Assembly (NCBI RefSeq): GCF_014639435.1
Contig: NZ_BMFZ01000007.1
Location: 1-38,637, forward strand
Origin: Hafnia psychrotolerans
GTDB lineage: Bacteria; Pseudomonadota; Gammaproteobacteria; Enterobacterales; Enterobacteriaceae
Reading direction: 5' to 3'
DNA length: 38,637 nucleotides
The notes beneath the pieces are model-generated. The model searched no databases and was not told the DNA's origin. It saw only the letters and a program-made list of their open reading frames with translations. Positions 1 to 8,872 of the stretch are shown piece after piece. Both the position numbers and the translations under genes were made by a program. Position 1 is the first letter of the stretch, and each line of letters begins with the position of its first letter.

Positions 1-49
1 AGCGATGCATTGAGCTAACCAGTACTAATGACCCGAGAGGCTTAACCTT
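1..49 (+). rRNA. rrl: 23S ribosomal RNA, 3' end (partial)
   Basis: The first bases match the conserved 3' terminus of enterobacterial 23S rRNA, including the segment that runs GAGCTAACC, GTACTAATGA and ends GGCTTAACCTT at about base 49. The rest of the gene lies to the left of the window. The downstream spacer (AGATTTTCAGCGATGTTCCGA, bases 90-110) resembles the usual 23S-5S spacer. This rRNA operon sits next to mobB, as the rrnA operon does in E. coli. Confidence 0.93.
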
Positions 50-142
50 ACAACACCAAAGGTGTTTTGTTTTAAGAGACGCAAAGAGATTTTCAGCGAT
101 GTTCCGAGATTGGTTCTTGTGGCGAAGTGTGATGGAGTTTAT

Positions 143-168
143 TACATAGCGCGGCGGGGATGGTAGAA
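143..168 (+). other. Possible degenerate remnant of a 5S rRNA gene
   Basis: A 5S gene would be expected here, after the 23S spacer and before the operon terminator, but no full 5S sequence is present. Two 8-base words typical of 5S rRNA, TAGCGCGG (near its 5' end) and GATGGTAG (about two thirds along), occur three bases apart at about 146-166. This could be what remains after an internal deletion. The words are short, so chance similarity is possible. Confidence 0.35.
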
Positions 169-197
169 AGCCCTGTACTGACGTACAGGGCTTTTTG
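167..197 (+). terminator. rRNA operon terminator
   Basis: A perfect 12-bp stem (AAAGCCCTGTAC / GTACAGGGCTTT) with a TGAC loop is followed by a T tract. It lies 117 bases after the 23S 3' end and before the convergent mobB gene, so it most likely ends the rRNA transcript. It may also stop readthrough from mobB. Confidence 0.85.
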
Positions 198-239
198 CTA
201 TGTAAAATTTGAGGAGAAAGGAGCAGTAAATACCTGCTA

Positions 240-767
240 TCAGCTCTGTTTTTCTAGCCACGCAGCGATGAACTCTCCAATTTCATCGATCTTATTAAGG
301 TCTAGTAACGTAATTGAGTCTGGAACGGAGGCGGGTAAACAATTACTGGCGACAGCAATGACTTGAGAATCAATTAATTGCTCTAAAGACCGGCTATTTT
401 CCTCTCTGTACAGCACAATTTTATCGATTCTCTCGTGTTTAAAACCCTCAACTAAAATCATATCCAGCTTATTGCCGTCGAAACGCGTAGCCAGATAGCG
501 GAGATCGAGAGTTTCCTGCTGCGGTGTTTCTGTCATTAATGCCCACCGGCGATGACTGGCGATCATCGTTTGGTCGGCACCTGCTTTTCTAAGCTCAAAA
601 CTGTCTTTACCGGGCGTATCAACATCAACTTCATGGTGAGTATGTTTAATCAGACCGGTACGAATTCCACGCTGGCGCAGATACGGTATTAGTTGTTTCA
701 GTAACGTTGTTTTACCTGTTCCGCTATAGGCCACAATTCCGAGAAGAGGGATATGATGATTGTTCAT
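240..767 (-). CDS. mobB: Molybdopterin-guanine dinucleotide biosynthesis adaptor protein MobB
   Basis: MobB is a P-loop GTP-binding protein that acts with MobA, which attaches GMP to molybdopterin to make the bis-MGD cofactor of molybdoenzymes. The Walker A motif SGTGKTTLL lies at about residues 15-23, followed by the family segments LIKHTHHEVDVDTPGKDS and ILVEGFKHE. I chose the ATG at 767 (175 aa) because its product begins MNNHHIPLLGIVAYSG, like E. coli MobB (MIPLLAFAAWSG). The ATG at 797 would add ten residues that do not look conserved. The start overlaps the mobA stop as ATGA, so the two genes are probably translationally coupled. Confidence 0.93.
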   Translation of the reverse strand: MNNHHIPLLGIVAYSGTGKTTLLKQLIPYLRQRGIRTGLIKHTHHEVDVDTPGKDSFELRKAGADQTMIASHRRWALMTETPQQETLDLRYLATRFDGNKLDMILVEGFKHERIDKIVLYREENSRSLEQLIDSQVIAVASNCLPASVPDSITLLDLNKIDEIGEFIAAWLEKQS

Positions 768-1351
768 TGCTGAAGGCCTTTCAGGCTGTCCTGCCACCGT
801 AAAACATCTTCCGGAGTATTGAGGTTGGAGAACGCAGAAGCATCGTTAAACAGGACGGAATCAGCACTGATGCTATTGAAGAAAATCATCAACTTCCTGT
901 CACCATTTTCAAGATATGCAGTCAGGGTCGGGATAAGGCTGCGGTTAAGCATACAAAGAGTTGGATGCTCTCGCTCAGGGTCGCGTGCAAAGATTGCCTG
1001 TTGGTTTGAAATGCGTGAAAGAAAGGTGCTGGCTAAGTTAGCGGGGAATCCTGGCACGTCACAAGGCACAAACACGACCCATTCCGTCTTACTTACGGTT
1101 AATGCGGCCAGCATCCCGGCTAACGGGCCGGAATAACTCTGGATAATGTCGGGAACAGTCTGGAAGTCTCTGCCGTAGCGCTCCGCATTCTGGTTACAGC
1201 TGATCAGGATATCACCCACCTGTGGACTAAGCCTTTGTGCGATGTGCTCAAACAACGGTTTGTCTTGTACCTCCACCAGCCCCTTATCTTCGCCCATTCT
1301 ACTCGAACGGCCGCCAGCTAAAATGACGCCGGTAATACTGCTGTGATCCAT
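764..1351 (-). CDS. mobA: Molybdenum cofactor guanylyltransferase MobA
   Basis: MobA transfers GMP from GTP to Mo-molybdopterin to form molybdopterin guanine dinucleotide in the cytoplasm. The nucleotidyltransferase signature LAGGRSSRMGEDKG is at about residues 11-24, and FVPCDVPGFP follows as the metal-binding aspartate region. The open frame extends to 1486, but the family start is the internal ATG at 1351, giving MDHSSITGVILAGG and 195 residues, close to the usual 190-195. It forms a two-gene minus-strand operon with mobB through a 4-bp ATGA overlap and is divergent from yihD. Confidence 0.95.
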   Translation of the reverse strand: MDHSSITGVILAGGRSSRMGEDKGLVEVQDKPLFEHIAQRLSPQVGDILISCNQNAERYGRDFQTVPDIIQSYSGPLAGMLAALTVSKTEWVVFVPCDVPGFPANLASTFLSRISNQQAIFARDPEREHPTLCMLNRSLIPTLTAYLENGDRKLMIFFNSISADSVLFNDASAFSNLNTPEDVLRWQDSLKGLQQ

Positions 1352-1503
1352 AATGTTCACCTGCAAAGTCTCTGTGGTCTGATCATTGTAACGTCTAACC
1401 TGAGGCACGAGCAGGTTTAACTCTGCGTGGTTCAGCTTGTTCTTTCCCTGAGGAAATAACCCTGTTATTTTTAGGGTCTGAACCAATATGAAGAGAAAAC
1501 GAC

Positions 1504-1773
1504 ATGAAAGAACATCGCGTTAATGAGTTGATTGAGTTATTACACCCGGCATGGAAAGAAGAATGCGATCTTAACCTGATGGAGTTTATCCAGAAGCTGG
1601 CAGGTGAATGCGGATATCAGGGACCGTTGGCAGAGTTAAGCGACGATATGTTGATTTATCACCTGAAAATGCGCGGCAGCGAAAGCAATGCAGAGATCCC
1701 TGGCCTGAAAAAGGACTATGAGGAAGATTTCAAAACTGCTATTTTGCGCGCCCGCGGAATCATTAAGGATTGA
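1504..1773 (+). CDS. yihD: YihD family protein (DUF1040)
   Basis: This small acidic cytoplasmic protein of 89 residues matches YihD in length and sequence ([20 protein letters not shown], then [11 protein letters not shown] and [10 protein letters not shown]). Its molecular role is not established. It sits between mobA and srkA, as in E. coli. No transmembrane or signal segment is present. The identification rests on sequence recognition and gene order. Confidence 0.93.
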   Translation: MKEHRVNELIELLHPAWKEECDLNLMEFIQKLAGECGYQGPLAELSDDMLIYHLKMRGSESNAEIPGLKKDYEEDFKTAILRARGIIKD

Positions 1774-1774
1774 T

Positions 1775-1789
1775 GTAAACTTATGTGAA
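1775..1789 (+). promoter_or_regulatory. CpxR-box-like site upstream of srkA-dsbA
   Basis: GTAAA-CTTAT-GTGAA matches the CpxR consensus (GTAAA, 5 bases, GTAAA) with one mismatch. It lies just after the yihD stop and 76 bases before the srkA start. In E. coli the yihE(srkA)-dsbA transcript is induced by the CpxAR envelope stress system, so location and function fit. Binding itself is inferred. Confidence 0.7.
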
Positions 1790-1865
1790 CTTCATGCGAT
1801 ATGCCAAAAATAGATGATACTATTTCCCACTGTCATACATCCGTGCGGTCTATCTGAATGAAGTT

Positions 1866-2852
1866 ATGAACAATTCTGCTTTCAATTTTCAGGCATTGTC
1901 GCCAGACCTTATCCTTGATGCGTTAGAAAGCGTTGGCTTAGTGGCAGAGTCAGGTCTGATTGCATTAAACAGTTATGAAAACCGTGTTTATCAGTTTTTG
2001 TGTGAAGACAAAAAACGCTATGTGGTGAAATTTTATCGTCCGGAGCGCTGGAGTGAATCACAAATTCATGAAGAGCACGTTTTTTCTCATGATATGTCTG
2101 AAGCTGAAATCCCCGCTGTCGCCCCGTTGGATATACGAGGTAACACTCTTCACTCCCATCAGGGTTACCTTTTTACTGTGTTTCCAAGCGTTGGCGGCCG
2201 CCAGTATGAGATCGACAATCTCGATCAACTAGAGTGGGTCGGACGCTTTCTGGGTCGTATCCATCAAGTCGGAAGCGAGAGTGTATTTATCGCCAGACCC
2301 ACCATCGGTCTTGACGAATATCTTATTCAACCCCGCAACGTACTTGAAAACACCGCGCTAATACCTAAACGTCATCACGCGTCATTTATGGCAGCCACAG
2401 ACAAGCTAATTACTACCATTAGTGAATATTGGCATGATGACTGGCAACCACTGCGTTTACATGGTGATTGTCATCCAGGAAATATTCTTTGGCGTGATGG
2501 CCCGCTATTTGTTGATTTAGACGATGCCCGTAACGGCCCAGCGGTACAGGATTTGTGGATGTTGTTACATGGAGGTATTAACGAGCAAAGACTTCAACTG
2601 GATATTCTACTCGAAGCTTATGGTGAATTCGCTGAGTTCGATACTCGTCAGTTATCGCTTATTGAACCACTACGTGCGATGCGTATGGTCTATTATCTGG
2701 CATGGGTTGCCCGTCGCTGGGAAGATCCGGCTTTTCCAAAAAGTTTTCCGTGGATGAAAGATGAAGACTTTTGGTTAGGGCAAACTGCAGCCTTTACCGA
2801 GCAAATAAAGAAACTACGGGCACCGCCTCTACAGCTGATGCCAATGTACTGA
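1866..2852 (+). CDS. srkA: Stress response serine/threonine protein kinase SrkA (YihE/RdoA)
   Basis: SrkA is a cytoplasmic kinase of the aminoglycoside phosphotransferase/choline kinase fold, reported to protect stressed cells by restraining MazF-type toxin-mediated death. The length of 328 residues equals that of E. coli YihE. The catalytic loop HGDCHPGNILW and the metal-binding segment FVDLDDARNGP are both visible, so the enzyme looks intact. It lies 47 bases upstream of dsbA. A CpxR-like box precedes it, which suggests the two genes share a Cpx-inducible transcript. Confidence 0.95.
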   Translation: MNNSAFNFQALSPDLILDALESVGLVAESGLIALNSYENRVYQFLCEDKKRYVVKFYRPERWSESQIHEEHVFSHDMSEAEIPAVAPLDIRGNTLHSHQGYLFTVFPSVGGRQYEIDNLDQLEWVGRFLGRIHQVGSESVFIARPTIGLDEYLIQPRNVLENTALIPKRHHASFMAATDKLITTISEYWHDDWQPLRLHGDCHPGNILWRDGPLFVDLDDARNGPAVQDLWMLLHGGINEQRLQLDILLEAYGEFAEFDTRQLSLIEPLRAMRMVYYLAWVARRWEDPAFPKSFPWMKDEDFWLGQTAAFTEQIKKLRAPPLQLMPMY

Positions 2853-2899
2853 ATCGTGAATAAACGTTAAAAGTTTAATTTATTGGAGATGGGTTTTAT

Positions 2900-3523
2900 A
2901 TGAAAAAGATATTTCTGGCACTGATTGGTATGGTGATGGCATTCAGCGCAACGGCAGCACCATTTTCTAATGGTTCGCAATACGTTACGTTGGACAAGCC
3001 TGTAGCTGGAGAACCTCAGGTTCTTGAGTTCTTCTCCTTCTATTGCCCGCACTGTTATCAGTTTGAGCAGGTATGGCACGTATCTGAAGGCATTGAAAAG
3101 AATTTGCCTAAAAATGTAAAATACGCGAAATACCACGTCGAATTCCTGGGGCCTTTAGGCAAACAGTTAACTCAGGCTTGGGCCGTAGCTATCGCGCTGG
3201 GAGTCGAAGATAAAGTTAGCCCATTGATGTTTGAGGCTGTACAGAAAAAACAATCAGTACAGACGCCAGATGATATCCGTAAAGTCTTTATTGAGGCCGG
3301 CGTAAAAGGTGAAGATTATGATTCCGCACTCAATAGCTTTGTCGTGAAATCGTTGGTTGTGCAGCAAGAAAAAGCCGCTGCTGATCTTGGTTTACAGGGC
3401 GTGCCATCCGTATTTGTAAATGGTAAATATATGGTTAAGAATGACGGACTTGATACCAGCTCACAAGATATGTACGTCAAACAGTATTCAGATGTGGTCA
3501 ATTTCTTGTCTACTCAGAAGTAA
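2900..3523 (+). CDS. dsbA: Thiol:disulfide interchange protein DsbA
   Basis: DsbA is the periplasmic oxidase that introduces disulfides into exported proteins and is reoxidised by DsbB. The precursor has 207 residues with a classical signal peptide ([19 protein letters not shown]) and probable cleavage after residue 19. The active-site CPHC is at residues 49-52, the same numbers as in the E. coli precursor. The cis-proline segment GVPSVFVNG is present near the C-terminus. A good Shine-Dalgarno (TTGGAGATG) precedes the start. It follows srkA and is closed by its own terminator. Confidence 0.98.
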   Translation: MKKIFLALIGMVMAFSATAAPFSNGSQYVTLDKPVAGEPQVLEFFSFYCPHCYQFEQVWHVSEGIEKNLPKNVKYAKYHVEFLGPLGKQLTQAWAVAIALGVEDKVSPLMFEAVQKKQSVQTPDDIRKVFIEAGVKGEDYDSALNSFVVKSLVVQQEKAAADLGLQGVPSVFVNGKYMVKNDGLDTSSQDMYVKQYSDVVNFLSTQK

Positions 3524-3534
3524 CCAGTTCTAAG

Positions 3535-3566
3535 AAAAACGTCAGCCATGTGCTGGCGTTTTTATT
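3535..3566 (+). terminator. dsbA terminator
   Basis: An inverted repeat (ACGTCAGC / GCTGGCGT, one G-T pair) with a short loop is followed by TTTTTATTTT, twelve bases after the dsbA stop. Confidence 0.82.
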
Positions 3567-3922
3567 TTCTCGCCTCTGTCATCCACAACAATAAATATCT
3601 TTAAACTTGTTGTCAGATATATATATTCAATTCAGTAGTTTTATAAGTTTTTTTATTATATCCACATTGACTATGAAAGTTAAATGACAGAGATATTGCA
3701 ATGTTAACGTGGTTAACTTCATGAAAGTTTGAGTTAAAAACAATACAACACTCTCTTTTTTGCAAAATTTAATTCCTGCTTTTATTTTTACTCACAAAGT
3801 TATCCACAGGTTGATCCCGCGAGATCCCTCGCAAGTTTGTTACCAATTTCTCTCTCATGGTTCGACTTTATCCCCAGCTATGGCATCCTTAGGGGATGTC
3901 CGATCACGAATAAAGAAGAGTT
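3567..3922 (+). other. Gene-free polA upstream region
   Basis: These 356 bases are AT-rich and contain no credible gene. E. coli has yihF and yihG between dsbA and polA; neither is present here. The recognisable elements are a perfect DnaA box at 3800-3808 and a one-mismatch box (ATATCCACA) at 3658-3666. The polA start is preceded by AAGAAGAGTT. I could not assign a sigma-70 promoter with confidence. Confidence 0.6.
3800..3808 (+). promoter_or_regulatory. DnaA box upstream of polA
   Basis: TTATCCACA is an exact match to the strong DnaA box. It lies about 115 bases upstream of the polA start. DnaA is reported to stimulate polA expression in E. coli, so a regulatory role is plausible, although a single 9-mer can occur by chance. 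Confidence 0.6.
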
Positions 3923-6727
3923 ATGGCCCAAATAGCAGAAAATCCACTTATCCTGGTAGACGGTTCGTCTTACCTTTACCGTGCTTACCATGCATTTCCA
4001 CCGCTGACTAACTCAGCAGGTGAACCTACTGGTGCGATGTACGGTGTGCTGAACATGTTGCGCAGTTTGTTACTGCAATACACGCCGAGCCATGTTGCTG
4101 TCGTTTTTGATGCGAAGGGCAAAACCTTCCGTGATGAACTTTTTGACCAATACAAATCTCACCGTCCACCGATGCCTGACGACCTGCGCGCCCAGATTGA
4201 GCCGCTGCACCAAATGGTCAAAGCTATGGGGTTGCCTTTGCTGGTTGTTTCCGGCGTAGAAGCGGATGACGTGATTGGGACCTTGGCTCTGGAAGCTGAA
4301 AAGGCTGGCCATGCTGTGCTTATCAGCACGGGTGATAAAGACATGGCACAGCTGGTCACGCCGGGCGTTACCCTCATTAACACCATGAATAATGCGATTC
4401 TTGGGCCGGATGAAGTGGCCGAGAAGTACGGCGTTCCACCAGAGCTCATTATTGATTTTCTGGCACTGATGGGAGACTCCTCGGATAACATCCCTGGCGT
4501 TCCCGGTGTCGGTGAGAAGACCGCTCAGGCACTGTTACAAGGCATTGGTGGTCTTGATGCACTGTATGCGGATCTCGATAAAATCTCCACGCTCAGTTTC
4601 CGCGGTGCAAAAACCATGGCGGCGAAACTGGGTGAGAATAAAGAAGTGGCTTATCTCTCTTATCAGCTAGCAACCATAAAAACGGACGTTGAATTGGATG
4701 TTACTTGCGACAAACTCAACGTGGTTGAGCCCAATGCCGCCGAGTTACATACACTGTTTGCCCGTTATGAATTTAAGCGCTGGTTAGCCGATATTGAAGC
4801 CGGCACGTGGTTAAGTGGCAAAAAAAGCGCTCAGAAAGCGACAGCCGGTAAGAAAAAAGGGGCTGCGGAAATTGATATTGTCGTCAATGATCCCATTGAG
4901 CGTGCCCAGCTGTCACAGGACGGCTATGTTATGATTCTCGATCAGGCGACGCTGGATGAGTGGATCGGATATCTGAAAGCCTCAGAGGTTTTTGCTTTCG
5001 ATACTGAAACTGATGGGCTGGACACCCTTACGGCGAATTTGATTGGTCTTTCATTCGCTGTGGCGCCAGGTAAAGCCGCTTATCTCCCTGTTGCTCATGA
5101 CTATCTCGACTCTCCGGTTCAGCTCGATCGTGATTTGGTCTTAGCTCAGTTGAAGCCACTGCTTGAGGATGAAAAACAGCTGAAAGTGGGACAGAACCTC
5201 AAGTTTGATCGTGGGATTCTGTTGCGATATGACATTGAGATGAAAGGTATTGCTTTTGATACCATGCTGGAGTCATACGTACTGGACAGCGTCTCTGGTC
5301 GACATGATATGGACAGCCTAGCCGATCGCTATCTCGGCCATAAGACGGTGAGTTTCGAAGACATTGCCGGTAAAGGTAAAAACCAGCTCACCTTTAACCA
5401 GATTGCGCTCGAGCAGGCAGCACCTTATGCCGCTGAAGATGCAGACGTCACTCTGCAATTACATCAGACACTCTGGCCGAAAATCCAGGAAAGCAAAGCG
5501 TTGACGACGGTCTTCAATGATATTGAAATGCCTCTGGTTCCCGTGCTGTCACACATTGAGCGTACTGGCGTTCTTATTGACCAGCATATTCTTGCCGCTC
5601 ACTCTAAAGAGCTGACCTTGCGTCTGGCAGAGCTAGAAATCAAAGCGCATGAACTGGCCGAAGAGCCCTTTAACCTCTCCTCGCCAAAACAGTTGCAGGC
5701 TATTCTTTATGAAAAGCAAAAGCTGCCTATTCTCAAGAAAACCCCTGGTGGAGCGCCTTCGACTAACGAAGAAGTGCTGGCCGAACTGGCACTGGATTAC
5801 CCGCTGCCTAAAGTCATTTTAGAATATCGTGGCTTGGCGAAACTGAAATCGACCTATACCGACAAACTGCCGCTGATGATTAACCCGCATTCAGGTCGTG
5901 TTCACACCTCGTATCATCAGGCGGTGACGGCTACCGGGCGTTTGTCCTCCAGCGATCCAAACTTGCAAAATATCCCGGTACGTAACGATGAAGGACGTCG
6001 TATTCGTCAGGCCTTTATTGCGCCGAAGGATCACTGCATTGTGGCCGCCGACTATTCGCAAATTGAACTGCGCATCATGGCGCATCTTTCAAAAGATGAA
6101 GGATTGCTGAAGGCGTTTGCTGAAGGTAAAGATATCCATAAGGCGACGGCAGCTGAAGTTTTCGGTACGCCGCTGGACAATGTCACTGGCGAACAGCGCC
6201 GCAGCGCGAAGGCGATTAATTTTGGTCTCATTTATGGCATGAGCGCCTTTGGCTTATCTCGTCAGTTGAATATCCCGCGAAAAGAATCACAGCGCTATAT
6301 GGACTTGTACTTTGAACGCTATCCGGGCGTTCTGGAATATATGGAGCGGACCCGTACACAGGCGTCTGAAAAGGGCTATGTCGAGACGCTTGATGGTCGC
6401 CGTCTCTATCTACCTGATATCAAGTCCAGTAATGCTATGCGGCGTAAAGGAGCCGAGCGTGCTGCGATCAATGCCCCGATGCAAGGCACGGCTGCGGATA
6501 TCATCAAGCGGGCGATGATCAACGTGGCTGACTGGTTGCTGCAACCTGATGCTCCGCGCGCGCGCATCATCATGCAGGTTCATGATGAATTGGTATTTGA
6601 AGTGCACAATGATGATGTCGAAGTCGTCAGCGAAAAGGTCCGCAGCCTGATGGAAGGCAGCATGGAACTCGCTGTACCGCTGAAGGTTGAGGTGGGTGTC
6701 GGTAAAAATTGGGACGAAGCTCACTAA
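3923..6727 (+). CDS. polA: DNA polymerase I
   Basis: Pol I carries out Okazaki fragment maturation and repair synthesis. The 934 residues hold the N-terminal 5' nuclease domain (about 1-320, with [10 protein letters not shown] and the helix-hairpin-helix [11 protein letters not shown]). The 3'-5' exonuclease domain follows with the Exo I motif [11 protein letters not shown]. The polymerase domain has motif [15 protein letters not shown], motif [15 protein letters not shown] and motif [11 protein letters not shown]. All catalytic acidic residues in these motifs are present. Length is close to E. coli Pol I (928), with an extra Lys/Ala-rich linker ([14 protein letters not shown]) between the nuclease and exonuclease domains. 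The gene stands alone between dsbA and spf. Confidence 0.98.
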   Translation: MAQIAENPLILVDGSSYLYRAYHAFPPLTNSAGEPTGAMYGVLNMLRSLLLQYTPSHVAVVFDAKGKTFRDELFDQYKSHRPPMPDDLRAQIEPLHQMVKAMGLPLLVVSGVEADDVIGTLALEAEKAGHAVLISTGDKDMAQLVTPGVTLINTMNNAILGPDEVAEKYGVPPELIIDFLALMGDSSDNIPGVPGVGEKTAQALLQGIGGLDALYADLDKISTLSFRGAKTMAAKLGENKEVAYLSYQLATIKTDVELDVTCDKLNVVEPNAAELHTLFARYEFKRWLADIEAGTWLSGKKSAQKATAGKKKGAAEIDIVVNDPIERAQLSQDGYVMILDQATLDEWIGYLKASEVFAFDTETDGLDTLTANLIGLSFAVAPGKAAYLPVAHDYLDSPVQLDRDLVLAQLKPLLEDEKQLKVGQNLKFDRGILLRYDIEMKGIAFDTMLESYVLDSVSGRHDMDSLADRYLGHKTVSFEDIAGKGKNQLTFNQIALEQAAPYAAEDADVTLQLHQTLWPKIQESKALTTVFNDIEMPLVPVLSHIERTGVLIDQHILAAHSKELTLRLAELEIKAHELAEEPFNLSSPKQLQAILYEKQKLPILKKTPGGAPSTNEEVLAELALDYPLPKVILEYRGLAKLKSTYTDKLPLMINPHSGRVHTSYHQAVTATGRLSSSDPNLQNIPVRNDEGRRIRQAFIAPKDHCIVAADYSQIELRIMAHLSKDEGLLKAFAEGKDIHKATAAEVFGTPLDNVTGEQRRSAKAINFGLIYGMSAFGLSRQLNIPRKESQRYMDLYFERYPGVLEYMERTRTQASEKGYVETLDGRRLYLPDIKSSNAMRRKGAERAAINAPMQGTAADIIKRAMINVADWLLQPDAPRARIIMQVHDELVFEVHNDDVEVVSEKVRSLMEGSMELAVPLKVEVGVGKNWDEAH

Positions 6728-6809
6728 GTGAAGATAAATTAAGCGTTTTTTGTAATTAAGCTACATAACTTCATGGCAATTTTATGAAGGTTATCGCATA
6801 ACCCACCGG

Positions 6810-6866
6810 TTTTGTGTAAGTAAACTACAAAAAAGTCTTTTTCCTGCTCATGAATTAAGGTAAAGT
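6810..6866 (+). promoter_or_regulatory. spf (Spot 42) promoter region
   Basis: A -10 element TAAAGT at 6861-6866 lies seven bases before the conserved Spot 42 start. A palindrome-like element (TTTTGTG ... CTACAAAA) at 6810-6832 sits just upstream. CRP-cAMP represses spf in E. coli and this may be the remnant or equivalent of its site, but the match to the CRP consensus is weak. Confidence 0.55.
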
Positions 6867-6873
6867 CTCTCTC

Positions 6874-6982
6874 GTAGGGTACAGAGGTAAGATGTTCTAT
6901 CTTTCAGACCTTTTACTTAACGTAATCGGATTTAGCTGAATTTTTTAGCCGCCCCAGGCATTTATGTCTGGGGCGTTTTTTA
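6874..6982 (+). ncRNA. spf: Spot 42 small regulatory RNA
   Basis: The 109-base segment begins GTAGGGTACAGAGGTAAGAT and matches E. coli Spot 42 almost throughout. It ends in the usual strong terminator (CCCCAGGCATTTATGTCTGGGG followed by a T run, about 6953-6981). Spot 42 is an Hfq-dependent RNA that represses genes of secondary carbon source use when glucose is present. The position between polA and engB is the conserved one. Confidence 0.96.
6892..6939 (+). CDS. spfP: SpfP small protein encoded within Spot 42 RNA
   Basis: Inside Spot 42 there is a 15-codon frame with product MFYLSDLLLNVIGFS, preceded by the Shine-Dalgarno GAGGT at 6884-6888. E. coli Spot 42 is reported to encode a near-identical 15-residue protein, SpfP, that interferes with CRP-dependent activation. 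The start, length and hydrophobic pattern are kept, with two residue changes from the E. coli peptide as I remember it (His to Asn and Gly to Ser). Translation here is inferred. Confidence 0.7.
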   Translation: MFYLSDLLLNVIGFS

Positions 6983-7020
6983 TGGATTTTTTCACGCCTG
7001 TCCTTGCTAAGCCGCCATTA

Positions 7021-7047
7021 AAAAAGGCGGCCTGTTGTTGGCCGCCC
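7021..7047 (-). terminator. engB terminator
   Basis: Read on the minus strand, a 7-bp GC stem (GGCGGCC / GGCCGCC) is followed by TTTTT (7021-7025). It lies 57 bases after the engB stop. The same hairpin lacks a T run on the plus strand. Confidence 0.8.
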
Positions 7048-7103
7048 TTCGAATTTTCACAACGCTCAGCTTTTTGAGCATCAACTAACTGGGTTATAGA
7101 GCG

Positions 7104-7748
7104 TTACTCGCCAGAAAGTTCGTCTTGCAGAACTTCTGGAGGAATCTCACTGAACCAGGTGTTCAGCTTGTCGGTCAGTTTGTCCACGCCCAGTTTTTTC
7201 AGCGAAGAGAATGATTCAACCTGGATATCACCCATAAACTCTTTGACTGTTTCGCGGACCATCTTGATTTGTGCCTGACGGGCACCGGAAGACAATTTGT
7301 CGGATTTGGTCAAAAGCAGCATAACCGGCGTGCCAACAGCGACTGCCCAGGAGATCATCTGACGGTCGAGATCTTTGAGTGGGTGGCGAATGTCCATCAA
7401 AACAACCAGCCCTTTCAGTGAATTACGCATCTGGAGGTATTCGCCCAACGCGCGCTGCCATTTACGTTTCATTTCTTCCGGAACCTGCGCATAACCGTAG
7501 CCTGGCAGGTCGACCAGACGAATGCCTGGCTCCACTTCAAACAGGTTAATCAGCTGCGTGCGCCCAGGTGTTTTACTGATGCGAGCGAGACTTTTCTGCT
7601 GGGTAAGCGTGTTAAGTGCGCTGGATTTGCCGGCGTTTGAACGACCAGCAAATGCGACTTCAATGCCTTCATCACTTGGCAGATGCCGGATATCCGGGGC
7701 GCTCATGACGAAATGGGTCATATGATAGTTGTATGTTTGGCTGGTCAA
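7104..7748 (-). CDS. engB: Ribosome biogenesis GTP-binding protein EngB (YihA/YsxC)
   Basis: EngB is an essential TRAFAC-class GTPase involved in assembly of the large ribosomal subunit. The 214 residues contain G1 GRSNAGKS (35-42), G3 DLPGYG (80-85) and G4 TKSD. The first ATG gives [20 protein letters not shown], which parallels the E. coli start, so I kept it over the internal ATG ten codons later. The gene runs on the minus strand between spf and csrC, the conserved enterobacterial arrangement. Confidence 0.96.
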   Translation of the reverse strand: MTSQTYNYHMTHFVMSAPDIRHLPSDEGIEVAFAGRSNAGKSSALNTLTQQKSLARISKTPGRTQLINLFEVEPGIRLVDLPGYGYAQVPEEMKRKWQRALGEYLQMRNSLKGLVVLMDIRHPLKDLDRQMISWAVAVGTPVMLLLTKSDKLSSGARQAQIKMVRETVKEFMGDIQVESFSSLKKLGVDKLTDKLNTWFSEIPPEVLQDELSGE

Positions 7749-7989
7749 AACGTGCGTCTCCGTGAGGCATGAGTGTCTGGTTGGCGATTATAGCTGCAAC
7801 AGGAGCGGGATGCGTTTCTGTTTTATAATCCGAATGATGATGAGTAGGGGTCACAGATATGAAGGTGCGGAAAAAATTCCTTCACGATGTAAGACATTTG
7901 CCATTCAAAATGCGGGCTATCACGCTTTGTTTCGCGCCGTGATTTTTAAAATTCAAAAGGATGCCGGCATAAATTAAAAAAACCGATCC

Positions 7990-8245
7990 GATCTTGCGGC
8001 GGCTATCTTGAGCCTTTACTCCATCGTGGTAAAGGACTTCTTAACGTGATGAAGGCAAGAGCGGAAATACGGATGGATAGCATAGGCAAGTATCGCAACT
8101 CAGGGAAGGTCAGATCTGGGCGCTCTGAAATGTAAAGGAAAAATCGGGAATCAGCAGGCATACATGGACAGTAGTGTAAGAATATCCTTCCGATAAAGGA
8201 AATAAAAAGGCGTCAAGGCTTACTTGCTGCCTTTTTTCTTTGTGC
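7990..8245 (+). ncRNA. csrC: CsrC-like CsrA-sequestering small RNA
   Basis: The spacer between engB and yihI is where CsrC is found. It contains repeated GGA motifs suited to CsrA binding (for example AAAGGACT, ACGGATGGATAG, CAGGGAAGG, AAAGGAAAA, CATGGACAG and AAAGGAAAT). It ends in a terminator-like hairpin, AAAAAGGCGTCAAGGC then GCTGCCTTTTTTC, ending near 8240. CsrC titrates CsrA and is activated by BarA/UvrY. A UvrY-type half site, TGTAAGACA, lies upstream at 7888-7896. The primary sequence differs from E. coli CsrC, as is usual, and the 5' end is only estimated. Confidence 0.75.
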
Positions 8246-8305
8246 GCTTTCTGCTAGATTCCGGCGCAAATCTATACTAAATGTACACACCTAAGAGCAG
8301 ATGCC

Positions 8306-8869
8306 ATGAAACAGCCAGCGAAAGCCCCGCGCGCCAATACCGCGACAGCAAAACCAAAGAAGAAAAAAAATCGCGTCGAACTTGATATCGAAGCACGCGA
8401 ACGTAAGCGTGATAACCGCCGCCGTGGTCATAAAGCGGGCTCACGTACTAACCCGGACGGAGAGAAAAACCAAAAAAACGCGCCAGGTAAGAATGCTGAT
8501 CCGCGCATTGGCAGTAAGAAAGCTGTTCCGCTCGTGATTGAAACTGTTTTCAATAACGCACCTAAAGCGAAGAAAATACCTAAGCCACGCGTTGAAGCAG
8601 AAGCTAAACCGCAGTTGCCACCTGAAGAAGAACTGACACTGCTGGAAAACGATCCACGTCTCGACAGCTTACTCGACAAGATTGATGAAGGCGAAAAGCT
8701 GAATGCGGAAGATCAGTCTTATGTTGACCAGACGCTGGACCGTATCGACGCATTGATGGAATTGCTGGGTATTGAACTCGGTGATGAAGATGACGAAGTG
8801 GATGAAAAGACCAAAAACGAAGATATGATGCAGTTGCTGAAGCGTGGCGAACCGAAAGAAGGCTTCTAA
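8306..8869 (+). CDS. yihI: Der GTPase-activating protein YihI
   Basis: YihI is reported to activate the GTPase Der and so modulate 50S ribosome assembly. The product is 187 residues and very highly charged. The N-terminal half is Lys/Arg-rich ([20 protein letters not shown]), the middle is low-complexity, and the C-terminal half is acidic ([19 protein letters not shown], then [17 protein letters not shown]). It is somewhat longer than E. coli YihI (169), mainly in the middle linker. Four bases separate it from the next small ORF. Confidence 0.93.
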   Translation: MKQPAKAPRANTATAKPKKKKNRVELDIEARERKRDNRRRGHKAGSRTNPDGEKNQKNAPGKNADPRIGSKKAVPLVIETVFNNAPKAKKIPKPRVEAEAKPQLPPEEELTLLENDPRLDSLLDKIDEGEKLNAEDQSYVDQTLDRIDALMELLGIELGDEDDEVDEKTKNEDMMQLLKRGEPKEGF

Positions 8870-8872
8870 AAC

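Noticed and set aside
819-1136. 105-codon plus-strand frame inside mobA
   Set aside because: It is an antisense shadow of the recognised mobA gene, with no family resemblance.
1441-1480. ACCCT ... AGGGT inverted repeat near the mobA-yihD divergent region
   Set aside because: Short arms and a long loop with no regulator consensus; probably chance.
6765-6794. Imperfect hairpin (ATAACTTCAT / ATGAAGGTTAT) after polA
   Set aside because: It has an unpaired base and no T tract, so I did not call it the polA terminator.
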